Below, piece after piece: positions 54,752 to 62,199 of a stretch of DNA of 64,000 nucleotides; position 1 is the stretch's first letter, and every line of letters starts with the position of its first letter. A program made the translations under genes and the position numbers. Origin of the DNA: Cryomorpha sp963836915 (GTDB lineage Bacteria; Bacteroidota; Bacteroidia; Flavobacteriales_D; Cryomorphaceae); assembly GCA_963836915.1 (NCBI GenBank), contig CAWILH010000002.1:248001-312000 (forward strand), given 5' to 3'. The notes under the pieces are model-generated. The model searched no databases. It saw only the letters and a program-made list of their open reading frames with translations, and was not told where the DNA came from.

Positions 54752-55594
54752 ATGAAAAACATCCTTTTAATTTTTGCATTCAGCTTTTCGTTTTCCATGC
54801 TAATGGCCGGCGGTGGCTGGACACGCGATAAAGGTACGGGCTATCTCAAGCTGAGCCAAAATGCCATTTATTCTGGAAATTATTACTCACCAGATGGAAC
54901 GCTGATCGATATTACCACGATCGGTCTCTACACCACTTCGCTGTACGGCGAGTATGGCATAACCGAAAAGCTTACTGCGATAGCCTACGTTCCGTTTTTT
55001 ACCCGCAGCACATTAAATAAAACGCGCTTTCGAGTGTCGGGCGAAGAGACTCCCGGCGATGAGTTGAATGCCTTTGGAGATGTTGACGTCTCGCTTCAGT
55101 ACAGGCTTTACAAGTCAGATAAATGGGTGGTGAGCGGTCGACTGCTTTTTGGGATACCGAGTGGCACCGTGGGCGGCGGTGAGAGCGGCATATTGCAAAC
55201 AGGCGATGGAGAGTTCAACCAAATGCTGCGCGTGGATGCGAGCCGTGCTTTTGCCGGTAGCGCTTGGTTTTCCGCCTATACGGCTTTCAATAACCGGACA
55301 GAAGACTTCTCTGAAGAGTACCGTTTTGGCCTTGAAGTTGGCTACAAGGCTTGGAACAAGGTGCTGGCTGTGGCCAAAGTAGATGTGGTACAGTCATTCT
55401 TTAATGGAACCGACATGATCGCCACTGGCAATACCATATTTGGCAATAACGTGGAGTATGTAAGTCCTTCCATTGAGCTGGCCTACGTTTGCAAAAGTGG
55501 TTTGGGGGTTTCTATTGCTACTGCAGGCGCCTTTGCAGGCAAAAATATCTTGGCCAGCCCAAATTATGGAGTGGGGGTGTTTTATAGTTTTTGA
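54752..55594 (+). CDS. Outer-membrane beta-barrel protein
   Basis: A 280-residue protein with signal peptide (MKNILLIFAFSFSFSMLMAG) followed by amphipathic strands ending in aromatic residues (YLKLSQNAIYSGNYY; TTSLYGEYGITEKLTAIAYVPFF; VDVSLQYRLYKSDKWVVSGRLLFGIPSG; WFSAYTAFNN; YRFGLEVGYKAWNKVLAVAKVDVV) and a final strand ending in Phe (YGVGVFYSF), the usual signal for outer-membrane insertion by BAM. Likely a 12-strand barrel. The start at 54752 is just after the stop of the DM13 lipoprotein; the longer frame from 54734 overlaps it. Close linkage suggests the lipoprotein and barrel work together, perhaps in surface redox or transport. Confidence 0.82.
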   Translation: MKNILLIFAFSFSFSMLMAGGGWTRDKGTGYLKLSQNAIYSGNYYSPDGTLIDITTIGLYTTSLYGEYGITEKLTAIAYVPFFTRSTLNKTRFRVSGEETPGDELNAFGDVDVSLQYRLYKSDKWVVSGRLLFGIPSGTVGGGESGILQTGDGEFNQMLRVDASRAFAGSAWFSAYTAFNNRTEDFSEEYRFGLEVGYKAWNKVLAVAKVDVVQSFFNGTDMIATGNTIFGNNVEYVSPSIELAYVCKSGLGVSIATAGAFAGKNILASPNYGVGVFYSF

Positions 55595-55644
55595 GAGCGG
55601 AAGATCACGCTTGCAAAAATCTCGACTAAAAGGAAGCGGAAGAA

Positions 55645-56925
55645 TTAAAGTTCCAGAAAGGTTTGATCTTTAAAAGCTTTTCGCTCAGCAAGATCATATT
55701 CTTTATAGGCACGATTTAAAAATTTAATAAGGGCATACCCCATTTCTTTTGCAAAGTTTACGGGCACAGCGTTTCCAATTTGCTTGTATTGATTTGACAA
55801 GGAGCCCGCAAACTTCCAGCTATCCGGAAAAGTTTGGATCCGGGCATATTCCCTTACCCTAAAAGGACGTGTCTCATCTGGGTGACATCTTTCGGTCTGC
55901 TTTTGAGCGGGGCTACAGGTCAATGTAAGACAGGGTTCATCCCAACTTATACGCCTGGCCATGCCCGTTTTGCCGCCACCCAGAAAAAAACTTTTTTGCA
56001 TGTATTCCTTTTGTACATCAAGCGGTAGGTCACGCCAATACCCACCTGGCGGTACTAGATCAATGATTTCTTTTTTCCTTTTCGGATAGGCAGATCCTTC
56101 TGAGTAAGGCACATCGTCGGGAAATAATTCTCCAGCCTTCAGCGCATCCTTGAGTGTGTATATCTTTTCCCCTCGGGTAGGGTAATCAAAATCAAGCTTC
56201 AAATCATTTCTTATTCCTACTAAAAATAACCTTTCGCGCTTTTGCGGGACATTATAGAAAATGGCCTTCATAATCTTTGGATCAATAGGAGTATAGCCGA
56301 TCTCTTCTAAAATTGACTTCATACCATCTAGGGTTTTGCCACCGTCGTGATTTAATAGGCCGCGTACGTTTTCTCCGATGCAGATTGCTGGCTTTACTTC
56401 ATCTACTATTCGCGCAAATTCGTAAAACAGTGTGCCACGGGCATCTTCCATTCCTAGTTTCTTGCCTGCATAACTGAATGCTTGGCAAGGAAATCCGCCA
56501 GTCACCACATCAATCTTACCCTGATATTGTACCATGGAAAGTGTTCTGACATCTCCTTCGATCACGTTCCAATTCGGTCGGTTGATCCTTAAGGTCTCAG
56601 AGGCCCAGTGATCGATCTCATTTAAAGCGGCGCATTTCAGACCGGCCTTTTCAAGTCCGATAGCAAGACCGCCGGCGCCTGCAAAAAGCTCAATGACCGA
56701 GTAGTCGTGGTCAGCAGCCACCTGGTTGGAGTTCGGTTCAGGATTGAAAAGATGATCCAACTCATCGAAGATTTTTAATTGGTCTTTTTTATACACCCGA
56801 TAATTACTCATCGGCTCTCTCACTGCTGTGAGCTTGCCCGATCTATCCCACCTTCTCAACGTTTCTTTGCTTTTGCCGAGTAGGTCGGCCACTTCTGCCA
56901 GTGAATAGCTATCTTTCATAACCAT
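55645..56925 (-). CDS. DNA (cytosine-5-)-methyltransferase with N-terminal MerR-like HTH
   Basis: A 426-residue enzyme that would methylate C5 of cytosine in a specific site. Residues 5-55 form a MerR/excisionase-like helix-turn-helix (YSLAEVADLLGKSKETLRRWDRSGKL...NYRVYKKDQL). The methyltransferase part has motif I IELFAGAGGLAIGLEKAG, motif IV VVTGGFPCQAFS with catalytic Cys147, motif VI CIGENVRGL, motif VIII QKRERLFLVGIR, and motifs IX-X RVREYARIQTFPDSW...QIGNAVPVNFAKEMG. The target recognition region (about 240-350) has no assigned site. Divergent from vsr across 84 bases that contain an inverted repeat over the start codon. Start ATG at 56925 or 56919. No restriction endonuclease gene is adjacent. 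Confidence 0.95.
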   Translation of the reverse strand: MVMKDSYSLAEVADLLGKSKETLRRWDRSGKLTAVREPMSNYRVYKKDQLKIFDELDHLFNPEPNSNQVAADHDYSVIELFAGAGGLAIGLEKAGLKCAALNEIDHWASETLRINRPNWNVIEGDVRTLSMVQYQGKIDVVTGGFPCQAFSYAGKKLGMEDARGTLFYEFARIVDEVKPAICIGENVRGLLNHDGGKTLDGMKSILEEIGYTPIDPKIMKAIFYNVPQKRERLFLVGIRNDLKLDFDYPTRGEKIYTLKDALKAGELFPDDVPYSEGSAYPKRKKEIIDLVPPGGYWRDLPLDVQKEYMQKSFFLGGGKTGMARRISWDEPCLTLTCSPAQKQTERCHPDETRPFRVREYARIQTFPDSWKFAGSLSNQYKQIGNAVPVNFAKEMGYALIKFLNRAYKEYDLAERKAFKDQTFLEL

Positions 56926-56948
56926 CTATATTAACCTTATACATGGTT
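56920..56948. promoter_or_regulatory. Inverted repeat over the methyltransferase start, candidate operator
   Basis: AACCATCTATA (56920-56930), 7 bases, TATACATGGTT (56938-56948): 11-bp arms with one mismatch. It covers the ATG of the methyltransferase gene and sits in its divergent region with vsr. Methyltransferases with N-terminal HTH (M.EcoRII, M.SsoII type) are known to repress their own genes through such repeats; binding here is inferred. Confidence 0.6.
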
Positions 56949-57009
56949 ACAAATATATCTTTAAAGCTCGATCGATAAACATTTCTGGTATTTATTTATT
57001 CATATACCG

Positions 57010-57477
57010 ATGCCTGATTATGAAGAAGACATAAAGGTTCCAAGATTTGAAGAATCGGCGGGGTTCTATACCACCAAAAAAAGGAGCAAGATGATGTCCA
57101 AAATTCGCGGCAAGGACACCAAGCCGGAACTATTGTTTCGAAAAGCCTTGTACGCGGCAGGAGTTCGATACCGTGTTCACTCGAAATCCCTAGCTGGAAA
57201 ACCCGATCTTTCAAACCTATCCAAAGGTTTTGCAATATTTATCGATGGCGAATTTTGGCACGGGTTTGACTGGAAAAACAAGAAAGACCGAATCAAAACC
57301 AATCGAAAATTTTGGATACCCAAAATAGAACGTAATATGCAGCGCGACCGGCAGGTGAACAAACTCCTTACCGAAATGGGAATCACCGTCTTCCGATTTT
57401 GGGAGCGCGAAGTAAAAAAGGACTTGGGCAGATGTCTAAAAGAAGTACTGGACTTCCTTGATCCAGAGATTGCCTGA
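57010..57477 (+). CDS. vsr: Very short patch repair (Vsr) endonuclease
   Basis: A 155-residue nicking enzyme that repairs T:G mismatches formed when 5-methylcytosine deaminates. The family pattern is complete: SKMMSKIRGKDTKPELLFRKALYAAGVRYRVH (helix with the KxTxPE motif), KSLAGKPDLSN (catalytic Asp region), AIFIDGEFWHGFDW, RNMQRDRQVNKLLTEMGITVFRFWEREVKKD. The usual Cys of DGCFWH is Glu here, so the zinc site of E. coli Vsr is not kept; related Bacteroidota proteins show the same. It is divergent from the methyltransferase, whose product creates the mutable base, a standard pairing. Confidence 0.93.
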   Translation: MPDYEEDIKVPRFEESAGFYTTKKRSKMMSKIRGKDTKPELLFRKALYAAGVRYRVHSKSLAGKPDLSNLSKGFAIFIDGEFWHGFDWKNKKDRIKTNRKFWIPKIERNMQRDRQVNKLLTEMGITVFRFWEREVKKDLGRCLKEVLDFLDPEIA

Positions 57478-57481
57478 CAGG

Positions 57482-58660
57482 CTATACCCGCTCTACTACC
57501 ATAGCACTTGCACCGCCGCCGCCGTTGCATATTCCAGCGCATCCGAGCTTTGCGTCATTCTGGTGAAGGATGTGGATGAGCGTGACCAAAATACGGGCAC
57601 CACTGCAGCCAAGCGGGTGGCCCAAGGCTACCGCGCCGCCATTTACATCTACCTTGGCTGGGTCTAGTCCGAGCTCCTTGATATTGGCCAAGCCAACTAC
57701 TGCGAAGGCTTCATTAAGCTCAAAAAAATCGATATCATCAACGCCAAGATTTGCTTTTTTCAGCGCCTTGGGTATCGCTTTTGACGGAGCCGTGGTAAAC
57801 TTTTCAGGTGCTTGGGCAGCATCGGCGTAGCTCACTATTTTTGCGAGTGGCGTCAAGCCGAGTTCTTCCATTGTGGCCTTGCTCATTAGCACCATTGCAG
57901 CAGCTCCGTCGTTGAGCGTTGAAGCATTGGCGGCTGTCACCGTACCTTCTTTAGAAAATACCGGACGGAGCGCAGGAATTTTTTCAAATTTTACATTCTT
58001 ATACTCTTCGTCTTCGCTCACTACCACCGCTTCGCCACGGCGCTGCGGTACTTCTACCGGAACCACTTCATCGGCAAATTTGCCTTTACTCCAAGCGTCG
58101 GCTGCCCGCTGGTAAGATTGTATCGCAAACTCATCTTGCTCTTCGCGGGTTATATTATATTCCCTCGCACAAAGGTCGCCGCAGTTGCCCATATGCTCTT
58201 GGCTATAAGCATCGGTAAGGCCATCGTAAACCATCCCATCGAGCATCGTGATATTGCCAAGTTTAGTGCCCGTGCGGCTAGCTGGGAGATAATGGGGCGT
58301 GCTGCTCATACTTTCCATACCACCCGCCACTATGATATCTGCATCGCCCAAGGCTATTGCTTGAGCTGCCATCATCGTAGCCTTCATGCCCGAAGCGCAG
58401 ACCTTATTCACGGTGGTGCATGGCACGGTGTCGGGGATTCCTGCTTTTATCGCTGCTTGCCTCGCCGGAGCTTGACCCAGCCCAGCTTGCAATACACAGC
58501 CCATGAGCACTTCATCAACTTTATCGCCAGCTAGCCCGATCTTTTCGAGCGCCGTTTTGATAGCGACAGAACCTAGCGTAGTAGCCGGTACCGATGCTAA
58601 GATTCCATTAAAACTTCCTATGGGCGTGCGTACAGCCGAAACGATATAAACTTCTTTCAT
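57482..58660 (-). CDS. Acetyl-CoA C-acetyltransferase (thiolase)
   Basis: A 392-residue biosynthetic-type thiolase that condenses two acetyl-CoA to acetoacetyl-CoA or runs in reverse. Catalytic residues: Cys88 in TTVNKVCASGMKA, His in NGGAVALGHPLGCSGAR, and the C-terminal Cys in CAGICNGGGGASAM. IVAGGMESMSSTPHYL and NASTLNDGAAAMVLM are thiolase signatures. The gene is convergent with vsr (4-base gap) and has a TACCTTCG box upstream (plus-strand 58683-58690), one base off consensus. It stands alone; degradation of amino acids or fatty acids or polymer synthesis are possible uses. Confidence 0.95.
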   Translation of the reverse strand: MKEVYIVSAVRTPIGSFNGILASVPATTLGSVAIKTALEKIGLAGDKVDEVLMGCVLQAGLGQAPARQAAIKAGIPDTVPCTTVNKVCASGMKATMMAAQAIALGDADIIVAGGMESMSSTPHYLPASRTGTKLGNITMLDGMVYDGLTDAYSQEHMGNCGDLCAREYNITREEQDEFAIQSYQRAADAWSKGKFADEVVPVEVPQRRGEAVVVSEDEEYKNVKFEKIPALRPVFSKEGTVTAANASTLNDGAAAMVLMSKATMEELGLTPLAKIVSYADAAQAPEKFTTAPSKAIPKALKKANLGVDDIDFFELNEAFAVVGLANIKELGLDPAKVDVNGGAVALGHPLGCSGARILVTLIHILHQNDAKLGCAGICNGGGGASAMVVERV

Positions 58661-58753
58661 TCTTCAATTTTTTTTCGTTGTGCGAAGGTAGGTATTCGAG
58701 AATACTGCGAAAGTGTCATCACTACACTTTTTCGGTTCTATTTTGGCGGAAGC

Positions 58754-59236
58754 CTATTTAGAAATAGGATAAAAATCAACAGAGCCACCTCGGTCTACCG
58801 TATCGAGATTAAAAGTAAATTCCTTCTTGAGATTGAAATAGTCACACTCTCCGTCATACTGACCTTCCAGCCCAATATTTTCAATATTAGCGACATAACC
58901 TGAAAGAAGATCAACTACCTGATAGCCGTAGACCGTGAAGTACGGCGATTGATCATTGAGAAATGGATAGGCGTCATTGATGTAGAACCTGCCTTCGCCC
59001 AACGGGAAAAATCCACCAGGATAAAAGGTGTCTGCAATGAGTGGTTCGCTAAAAGGGATGAACCTGACATAAAAGATCTGATCTAGTTCTACTGGGCTGA
59101 AGCCATCTTCGCCGCCTTGCTGCAGCTCAAAATAAAGAGCATTGATGGCTTGCACATCGGGTTCGTCGCACTGCTCGGTGCACGATGTTGCCAAAGTCAA
59201 GGAGAAAAGTAGGATGGGAACTAAGAACTGTTTCAT
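58754..59236 (-). CDS. Hypothetical lipoprotein
   Basis: A 160-residue lipoprotein starting MKQFLVPILLFSLTLATSC (lipobox TSC, lipid Cys19) with a mature region rich in aromatic and acidic residues (YFELQQGGEDGFSPVELDQIFYVRFIPFSEP; FYPGGFFPLGEGRFYINDAYPF). No known domain. The start at 59236 is supported by a TACTTTTG promoter box ending 11 bases upstream and by the signal peptide; the longer frame from 59305 would run through that promoter and the divergent gene's start. Position in the outer membrane or inner membrane is not decidable. Confidence 0.78.
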   Translation of the reverse strand: MKQFLVPILLFSLTLATSCTEQCDEPDVQAINALYFELQQGGEDGFSPVELDQIFYVRFIPFSEPLIADTFYPGGFFPLGEGRFYINDAYPFLNDQSPYFTVYGYQVVDLLSGYVANIENIGLEGQYDGECDYFNLKKEFTFNLDTVDRGGSVDFYPISK

Positions 59237-59247
59237 TTTGCGCGGGG

Positions 59248-59255
59248 CAAAAGTA
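59248..59255 (-). promoter_or_regulatory. Promoter -7 box TACTTTTG for the hypothetical lipoprotein
   Basis: Minus-strand TACTTTTG matches TAnnTTTG, with the ATG at 59236 11 bases downstream. It is divergent from the plus-strand box at 59287-59294, so the two promoters lie back to back within about 50 bases. Confidence 0.6.
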
Positions 59256-59286
59256 GTTAAATGAAATTTTTCCACGGGTGAATTAC

Positions 59287-59294
59287 TATTTTTG
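59287..59294 (+). promoter_or_regulatory. Promoter -7 box TATTTTTG for the DUF6340-type gene
   Basis: TATTTTTG followed by CGGCA and the ATG at 59300. With transcription starting about 7 bases after the box the mRNA would be leaderless or nearly so. Confidence 0.6.
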
Positions 59295-59299
59295 CGGCA

Positions 59300-60337
59300 A
59301 TGCAAAGGAAGTATTTAATTAACGTCGCAATCGCAGTTTTGGTCTTGACAGGATGCAAAACCACATATCACTACGCTGAATTCATTAAACCATCTGAAGT
59401 GTATGTGCCTTCTAGAATTTATGTGGTCGGGGTGCTGGATAGAGCGGCCAACCCCGAATTATCTACCACTATTTTAACGGGTGGGGTTCCGTTTGAGTCA
59501 GTGAAAGGAATGCCTGCACAGGCTGCTGCCAAAACGATAAAAAGTCTGAAAGCAGATGGCGAGAAGCTTTCCCGTTTTAAGATGATCGATATGGACTGGG
59601 ACAATACCAATAGAAATGAAACAGATTTTTTGCTTAAAGCTCTTACGTCTAGCGAAATAGATAGTTTATGTGAAGTGTTTAAAGTAGATGGCATCATTGC
59701 GCTGGAAGGGGTAGAGATGGTGGTGCGAACCCAAGGCCAGGTCAATGTGGTGAGTGTAGTTGATGACTCGGGCGTGCCGGTGCGGGTGCCCGAATTTTCA
59801 AATGAGCAGGAGGTAACTTTCACGGCAGGCTGGCGGTTTTATGATGGCTACGAACTAAAGGTTATCGATGAGTATCAAGAGACCTACCAGCGCACCTTTA
59901 ACCGTGTGGCCTACAGCCCTGAATCGGCCTCGGAGATAGACACCGATGAGCTAAACCTTACCGACGTGGTTTATGTGGCTTCTCAAGATTATTTGAACCG
60001 TATCTCACCCCATTGGGAAGAAGATTATAGACTCTATTATCGCGGTGGAAGCTCAGAGCTCTACACCATTTCTCAGAACATAGATTATAATGGAGATTGG
60101 GAAGCAGCCGCGGCCAGCTGGTTAAAACTTACTACCAGCGAAGATGAAAAGGTGAAGTACTACGCGATGTATAATATGGCGGTGGCCAGCGAGATGCTCG
60201 CCCGGCCACGCGTGGCCAAAGATTGGCTGCTGAAGGCTATTGAATTGAGAGATACCAAACAGGCCCAAGACTACCTCGCCAAAATCAAAAAGCAAGTATT
60301 GATTTACGATGTTGTAGATAGGCAGCTCGGACTTTAA
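59300..60337 (+). CDS. DUF6340-type lipoprotein with TPR-like end
   Basis: A 345-residue lipoprotein: MQRKYLINVAIAVLVLTGC, lipobox TGC. The region YAEFIKPSEVYVPSRIYVVGVLDRAANP and the block VDGIIALEGVEMVV...VTFTAGWRFYDGYELKVIDEY follow the family I know as DUF6340 in Bacteroidota. The C-terminal 90 residues (DWEAAAASWLKLTTSEDEKVKYYAMYNMAVASEMLARPRVAKDWLLKAIEL) look like TPR helices. Function unknown; envelope location expected. A 56-residue membrane protein gene follows after 12 bases and is likely on the same transcript. Confidence 0.75.
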   Translation: MQRKYLINVAIAVLVLTGCKTTYHYAEFIKPSEVYVPSRIYVVGVLDRAANPELSTTILTGGVPFESVKGMPAQAAAKTIKSLKADGEKLSRFKMIDMDWDNTNRNETDFLLKALTSSEIDSLCEVFKVDGIIALEGVEMVVRTQGQVNVVSVVDDSGVPVRVPEFSNEQEVTFTAGWRFYDGYELKVIDEYQETYQRTFNRVAYSPESASEIDTDELNLTDVVYVASQDYLNRISPHWEEDYRLYYRGGSSELYTISQNIDYNGDWEAAAASWLKLTTSEDEKVKYYAMYNMAVASEMLARPRVAKDWLLKAIELRDTKQAQDYLAKIKKQVLIYDVVDRQLGL

Positions 60338-60349
60338 AAAATTGAAGAT

Positions 60350-60520
60350 ATGTATGGAATTTTAGGTTTTATTGCATTTGTGGCTGCGGCTTGGGTCCTT
60401 TATGATTTATGGACGAAAAATGACCGACTCACCGATACTGAAAAACTGGTATGGACGATCGCAGCCATAGCATTCAACGCAGTAACGGCTATCGTATATT
60501 ATTTCACCCAAAAAAGGTAG
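60350..60520 (+). CDS. Small membrane protein, PLDc_N-like
   Basis: A 56-residue protein with two membrane segments: MYGILGFIAFVAAAWVLYDL and LVWTIAAIAFNAVTAIVYYF, joined by WTKNDRLTDTEK and ending TQKR. The layout (short N-terminal helix, Trp-rich turn, basic loop, second helix with YYF end) fits the PLDc_N membrane domain that fronts cardiolipin synthases and also occurs alone. It starts 12 bases after the DUF6340-type gene. Small size is normal for the stand-alone form. Role unknown. Confidence 0.72.
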   Translation: MYGILGFIAFVAAAWVLYDLWTKNDRLTDTEKLVWTIAAIAFNAVTAIVYYFTQKR

Positions 60521-60592
60521 GGTCTTCTTAATTGATGCAACTACCTTATTTATAGCATCATAAAATTTTAAATTTAATTATTCAACTTTTTA

Positions 60593-60625
60593 TTTGCTTT
60601 TCTCGTTCATTAGAAGCTAACTTGC
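60593..60625 (+). promoter_or_regulatory. Promoter of the met leader and metY operon
   Basis: TTTG (60593-60596), 21 bases, TAACTTG (60618-60624). The spacing fits the Bacteroidota TTTG-N19-21-TAnnTTTG rule; the -7 box lacks one T. It places the start of the transcript about 20 bases before the leader ORF. Confidence 0.5.
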
Positions 60626-60651
60626 ACCTTCCTAAGAAAGGAAAATAAACC

Positions 60652-60744
60652 ATGAATATTCTCACGATACCTACACCTTATCTTTCTGCTGGCCTAGCCT
60701 GTATGATGTGTTGTATGTGTTGCACCCGTTACGGTATGTACTGA
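60652..60744 (+). CDS. Cys/Met-rich leader peptide of the metY-metX-hom operon
   Basis: A 30-codon ORF with its own ribosome site (AGAAAGGA, 60635-60642). Codons 17-24 (60700-60723) spell C-M-M-C-C-M-C-C, eight sulfur amino acids in a row, and Met returns at codon 29. The ORF is followed 34 bases after its stop by a strong terminator and 117 bases after its stop by metY. This is the classical leader-peptide attenuator layout: when charged tRNA-Cys or tRNA-Met is scarce, the ribosome stalls in the tract and the downstream RNA refolds to let transcription pass. The peptide itself need not have a function. I could not draw a convincing antiterminator by eye. Not found in the family lists I know; novelty is not proven. 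Confidence 0.8.
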   Translation: MNILTIPTPYLSAGLACMMCCMCCTRYGMY

Positions 60745-60778
60745 CGCGTAGGAGAATTATTCAATCTAAATATTGATC

Positions 60779-60818
60779 AAACCCGCTGAAGTATAGACTT
60801 CAGCGGGTTTTTTGTTTT
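60779..60818 (+). terminator. Attenuator terminator before metY
   Basis: AAACCCGCTGAAGT (60779-60792), loop ATAG, ACTTCAGCGGGTTT (60797-60810), then TTTGTTTT. A perfect 14-bp stem plus T run in front of the operon, downstream of the leader ORF and 44 bases before the metY start. It fits an intrinsic terminator used for attenuation. Confidence 0.92.
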
Positions 60819-60861
60819 CAAACATTTCATATTCAATAAATAACAACTAAAAATTAAAACC

Positions 60862-62199
60862 ATGAGTAAATCAGAAAACCTAAGATTCGAAACCCTACAG
60901 CTTCACGCCGGGCAAGATGTAGATCCTACCACCAAGTCGCGTGCTGTGCCCATCTACCAGACTTCAAGCTATGTATTTGACAATAGTGAGCACGCGGCAA
61001 AGCTATTTGGCCTGAAGGAATTTGGAAATATTTATAGCCGGATCATGAACCCTACCACCGATGTGCTCGAAAAGCGTGTAGCCGCGCTCGAAGGTGGGGT
61101 GGCCGCAGTGGCCACCGCTTCGGGGCAGGCAGCTCAGTTCTTGGCGCTCAATAATATAGTGCGCTCTGGCGACAGTATTGTCTCTTCATCTTCCATCTAC
61201 GGCGGTACGTATAATCAGTTTAAAAACAACTTCAATCGAATCGGGGTGGAAGTGAAATTTGCAGATGTCGATAGGCCTGAAAGTTTCGAGACACTCATCG
61301 GTGAGAATACCAAAGCGCTTTATATCGAGAGCATCGGAAATCCAGGGTTCAACGTGCCAGATTTTGAAGCTTTCGCCAAATTGGCCCAGCGGTACAGCAT
61401 TCCATTGGTGGTAGACAATACCTTCGGCGCTGCCGGCTATCTGGTACGGCCTATCGAGCACGGCGCCAATGTGGTAGTAGAGTCGGCTACAAAATGGATC
61501 GGCGGCCATGGCACCAGCATCGGTGGACTAGTGGTAGACGGCGGCAATTTTAATTGGGGGAATGGTAAGTTCCCACAGTTTTCCGAGCCATCTGCAAGCT
61601 ACCATGGATTGAACTTCTGGGATACTTTCGGAGAAGGAAACCCACTAGGACTTCCCAACGTGGCCTTTGCATTGAGAGCGAGGGTAGAAGGGCTCCGCGA
61701 TTTTGGTGCCGCTCTCTCACCATTCAATAGCTTCCTTTTTCTACAAGGCTTGGAGACCTTATCGCTTCGTGTAGAGCGCACCGTAGAAAACGCCTTGGCA
61801 TTGGCCAAGTGGCTCGAAGCTCAAGAAGATGTAGATTGGGTAAACTATCTGGGACTTCCTTCGAGTCAATACCATGAACTTGCGAAGAAATACCTGCAAA
61901 ATGGATACGGTGGAGTCCTTACCTTTAAGGTCAAGGGTGGAAAGGAACGGGCCGATAAAATCGTAGACAGTCTGCGCTTAGTGAGTCACTTGGCCAATGT
62001 AGGCGATGCCAAGACATTGATCATTCATCCAGCTTCGACCACGCACGACCAGCTGAGCCTTGAAGAACAAAAGGCCAGTGGAGTGGTGCCCGGACTGCTC
62101 CGAGTATCATTGGGCATAGAGCATATTGAAGATATCAAATCCGACTTTGCGCAAGCACTGGCCGTAAGCAACACGCAGCCAGAACCCGTATTGGATTGA
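60862..62199 (+). CDS. metY: O-acetylhomoserine sulfhydrylase
   Basis: A PLP enzyme of 445 residues that makes homocysteine from O-acetylhomoserine and sulfide (direct sulfhydrylation). It is longer than cystathionine gamma-synthases and carries the MetY insert (about 230-255, FNWGNGKFPQFSEPSASYHGLNFWDTFG). Markers: LHAGQDVDPTTKSRAVPIYQTSSYVF at the start, SRIMNPTTDVLEKRVAALEGG, VDNTFGAAGYLVRPIEHGANVVVESATKWIGGHG with the PLP Lys, and IHPASTTHDQLS near the end. First structural gene after the attenuator; its TGA overlaps the metX ATG (TGATG). Confidence 0.95.
   Translation: MSKSENLRFETLQLHAGQDVDPTTKSRAVPIYQTSSYVFDNSEHAAKLFGLKEFGNIYSRIMNPTTDVLEKRVAALEGGVAAVATASGQAAQFLALNNIVRSGDSIVSSSSIYGGTYNQFKNNFNRIGVEVKFADVDRPESFETLIGENTKALYIESIGNPGFNVPDFEAFAKLAQRYSIPLVVDNTFGAAGYLVRPIEHGANVVVESATKWIGGHGTSIGGLVVDGGNFNWGNGKFPQFSEPSASYHGLNFWDTFGEGNPLGLPNVAFALRARVEGLRDFGAALSPFNSFLFLQGLETLSLRVERTVENALALAKWLEAQEDVDWVNYLGLPSSQYHELAKKYLQNGYGGVLTFKVKGGKERADKIVDSLRLVSHLANVGDAKTLIIHPASTTHDQLSLEEQKASGVVPGLLRVSLGIEHIEDIKSDFAQALAVSNTQPEPVLD

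Noticed and set aside
55645..57477. A complete type II restriction-modification system
   Set aside because: Only methyltransferase and Vsr are seen; neighbours on both sides are a beta-barrel and a thiolase.
60540..60862. A SAM or other riboswitch before metY
   Set aside because: I found no S-box or SAM-II/III core pattern; the region is explained by the leader ORF and the terminator.
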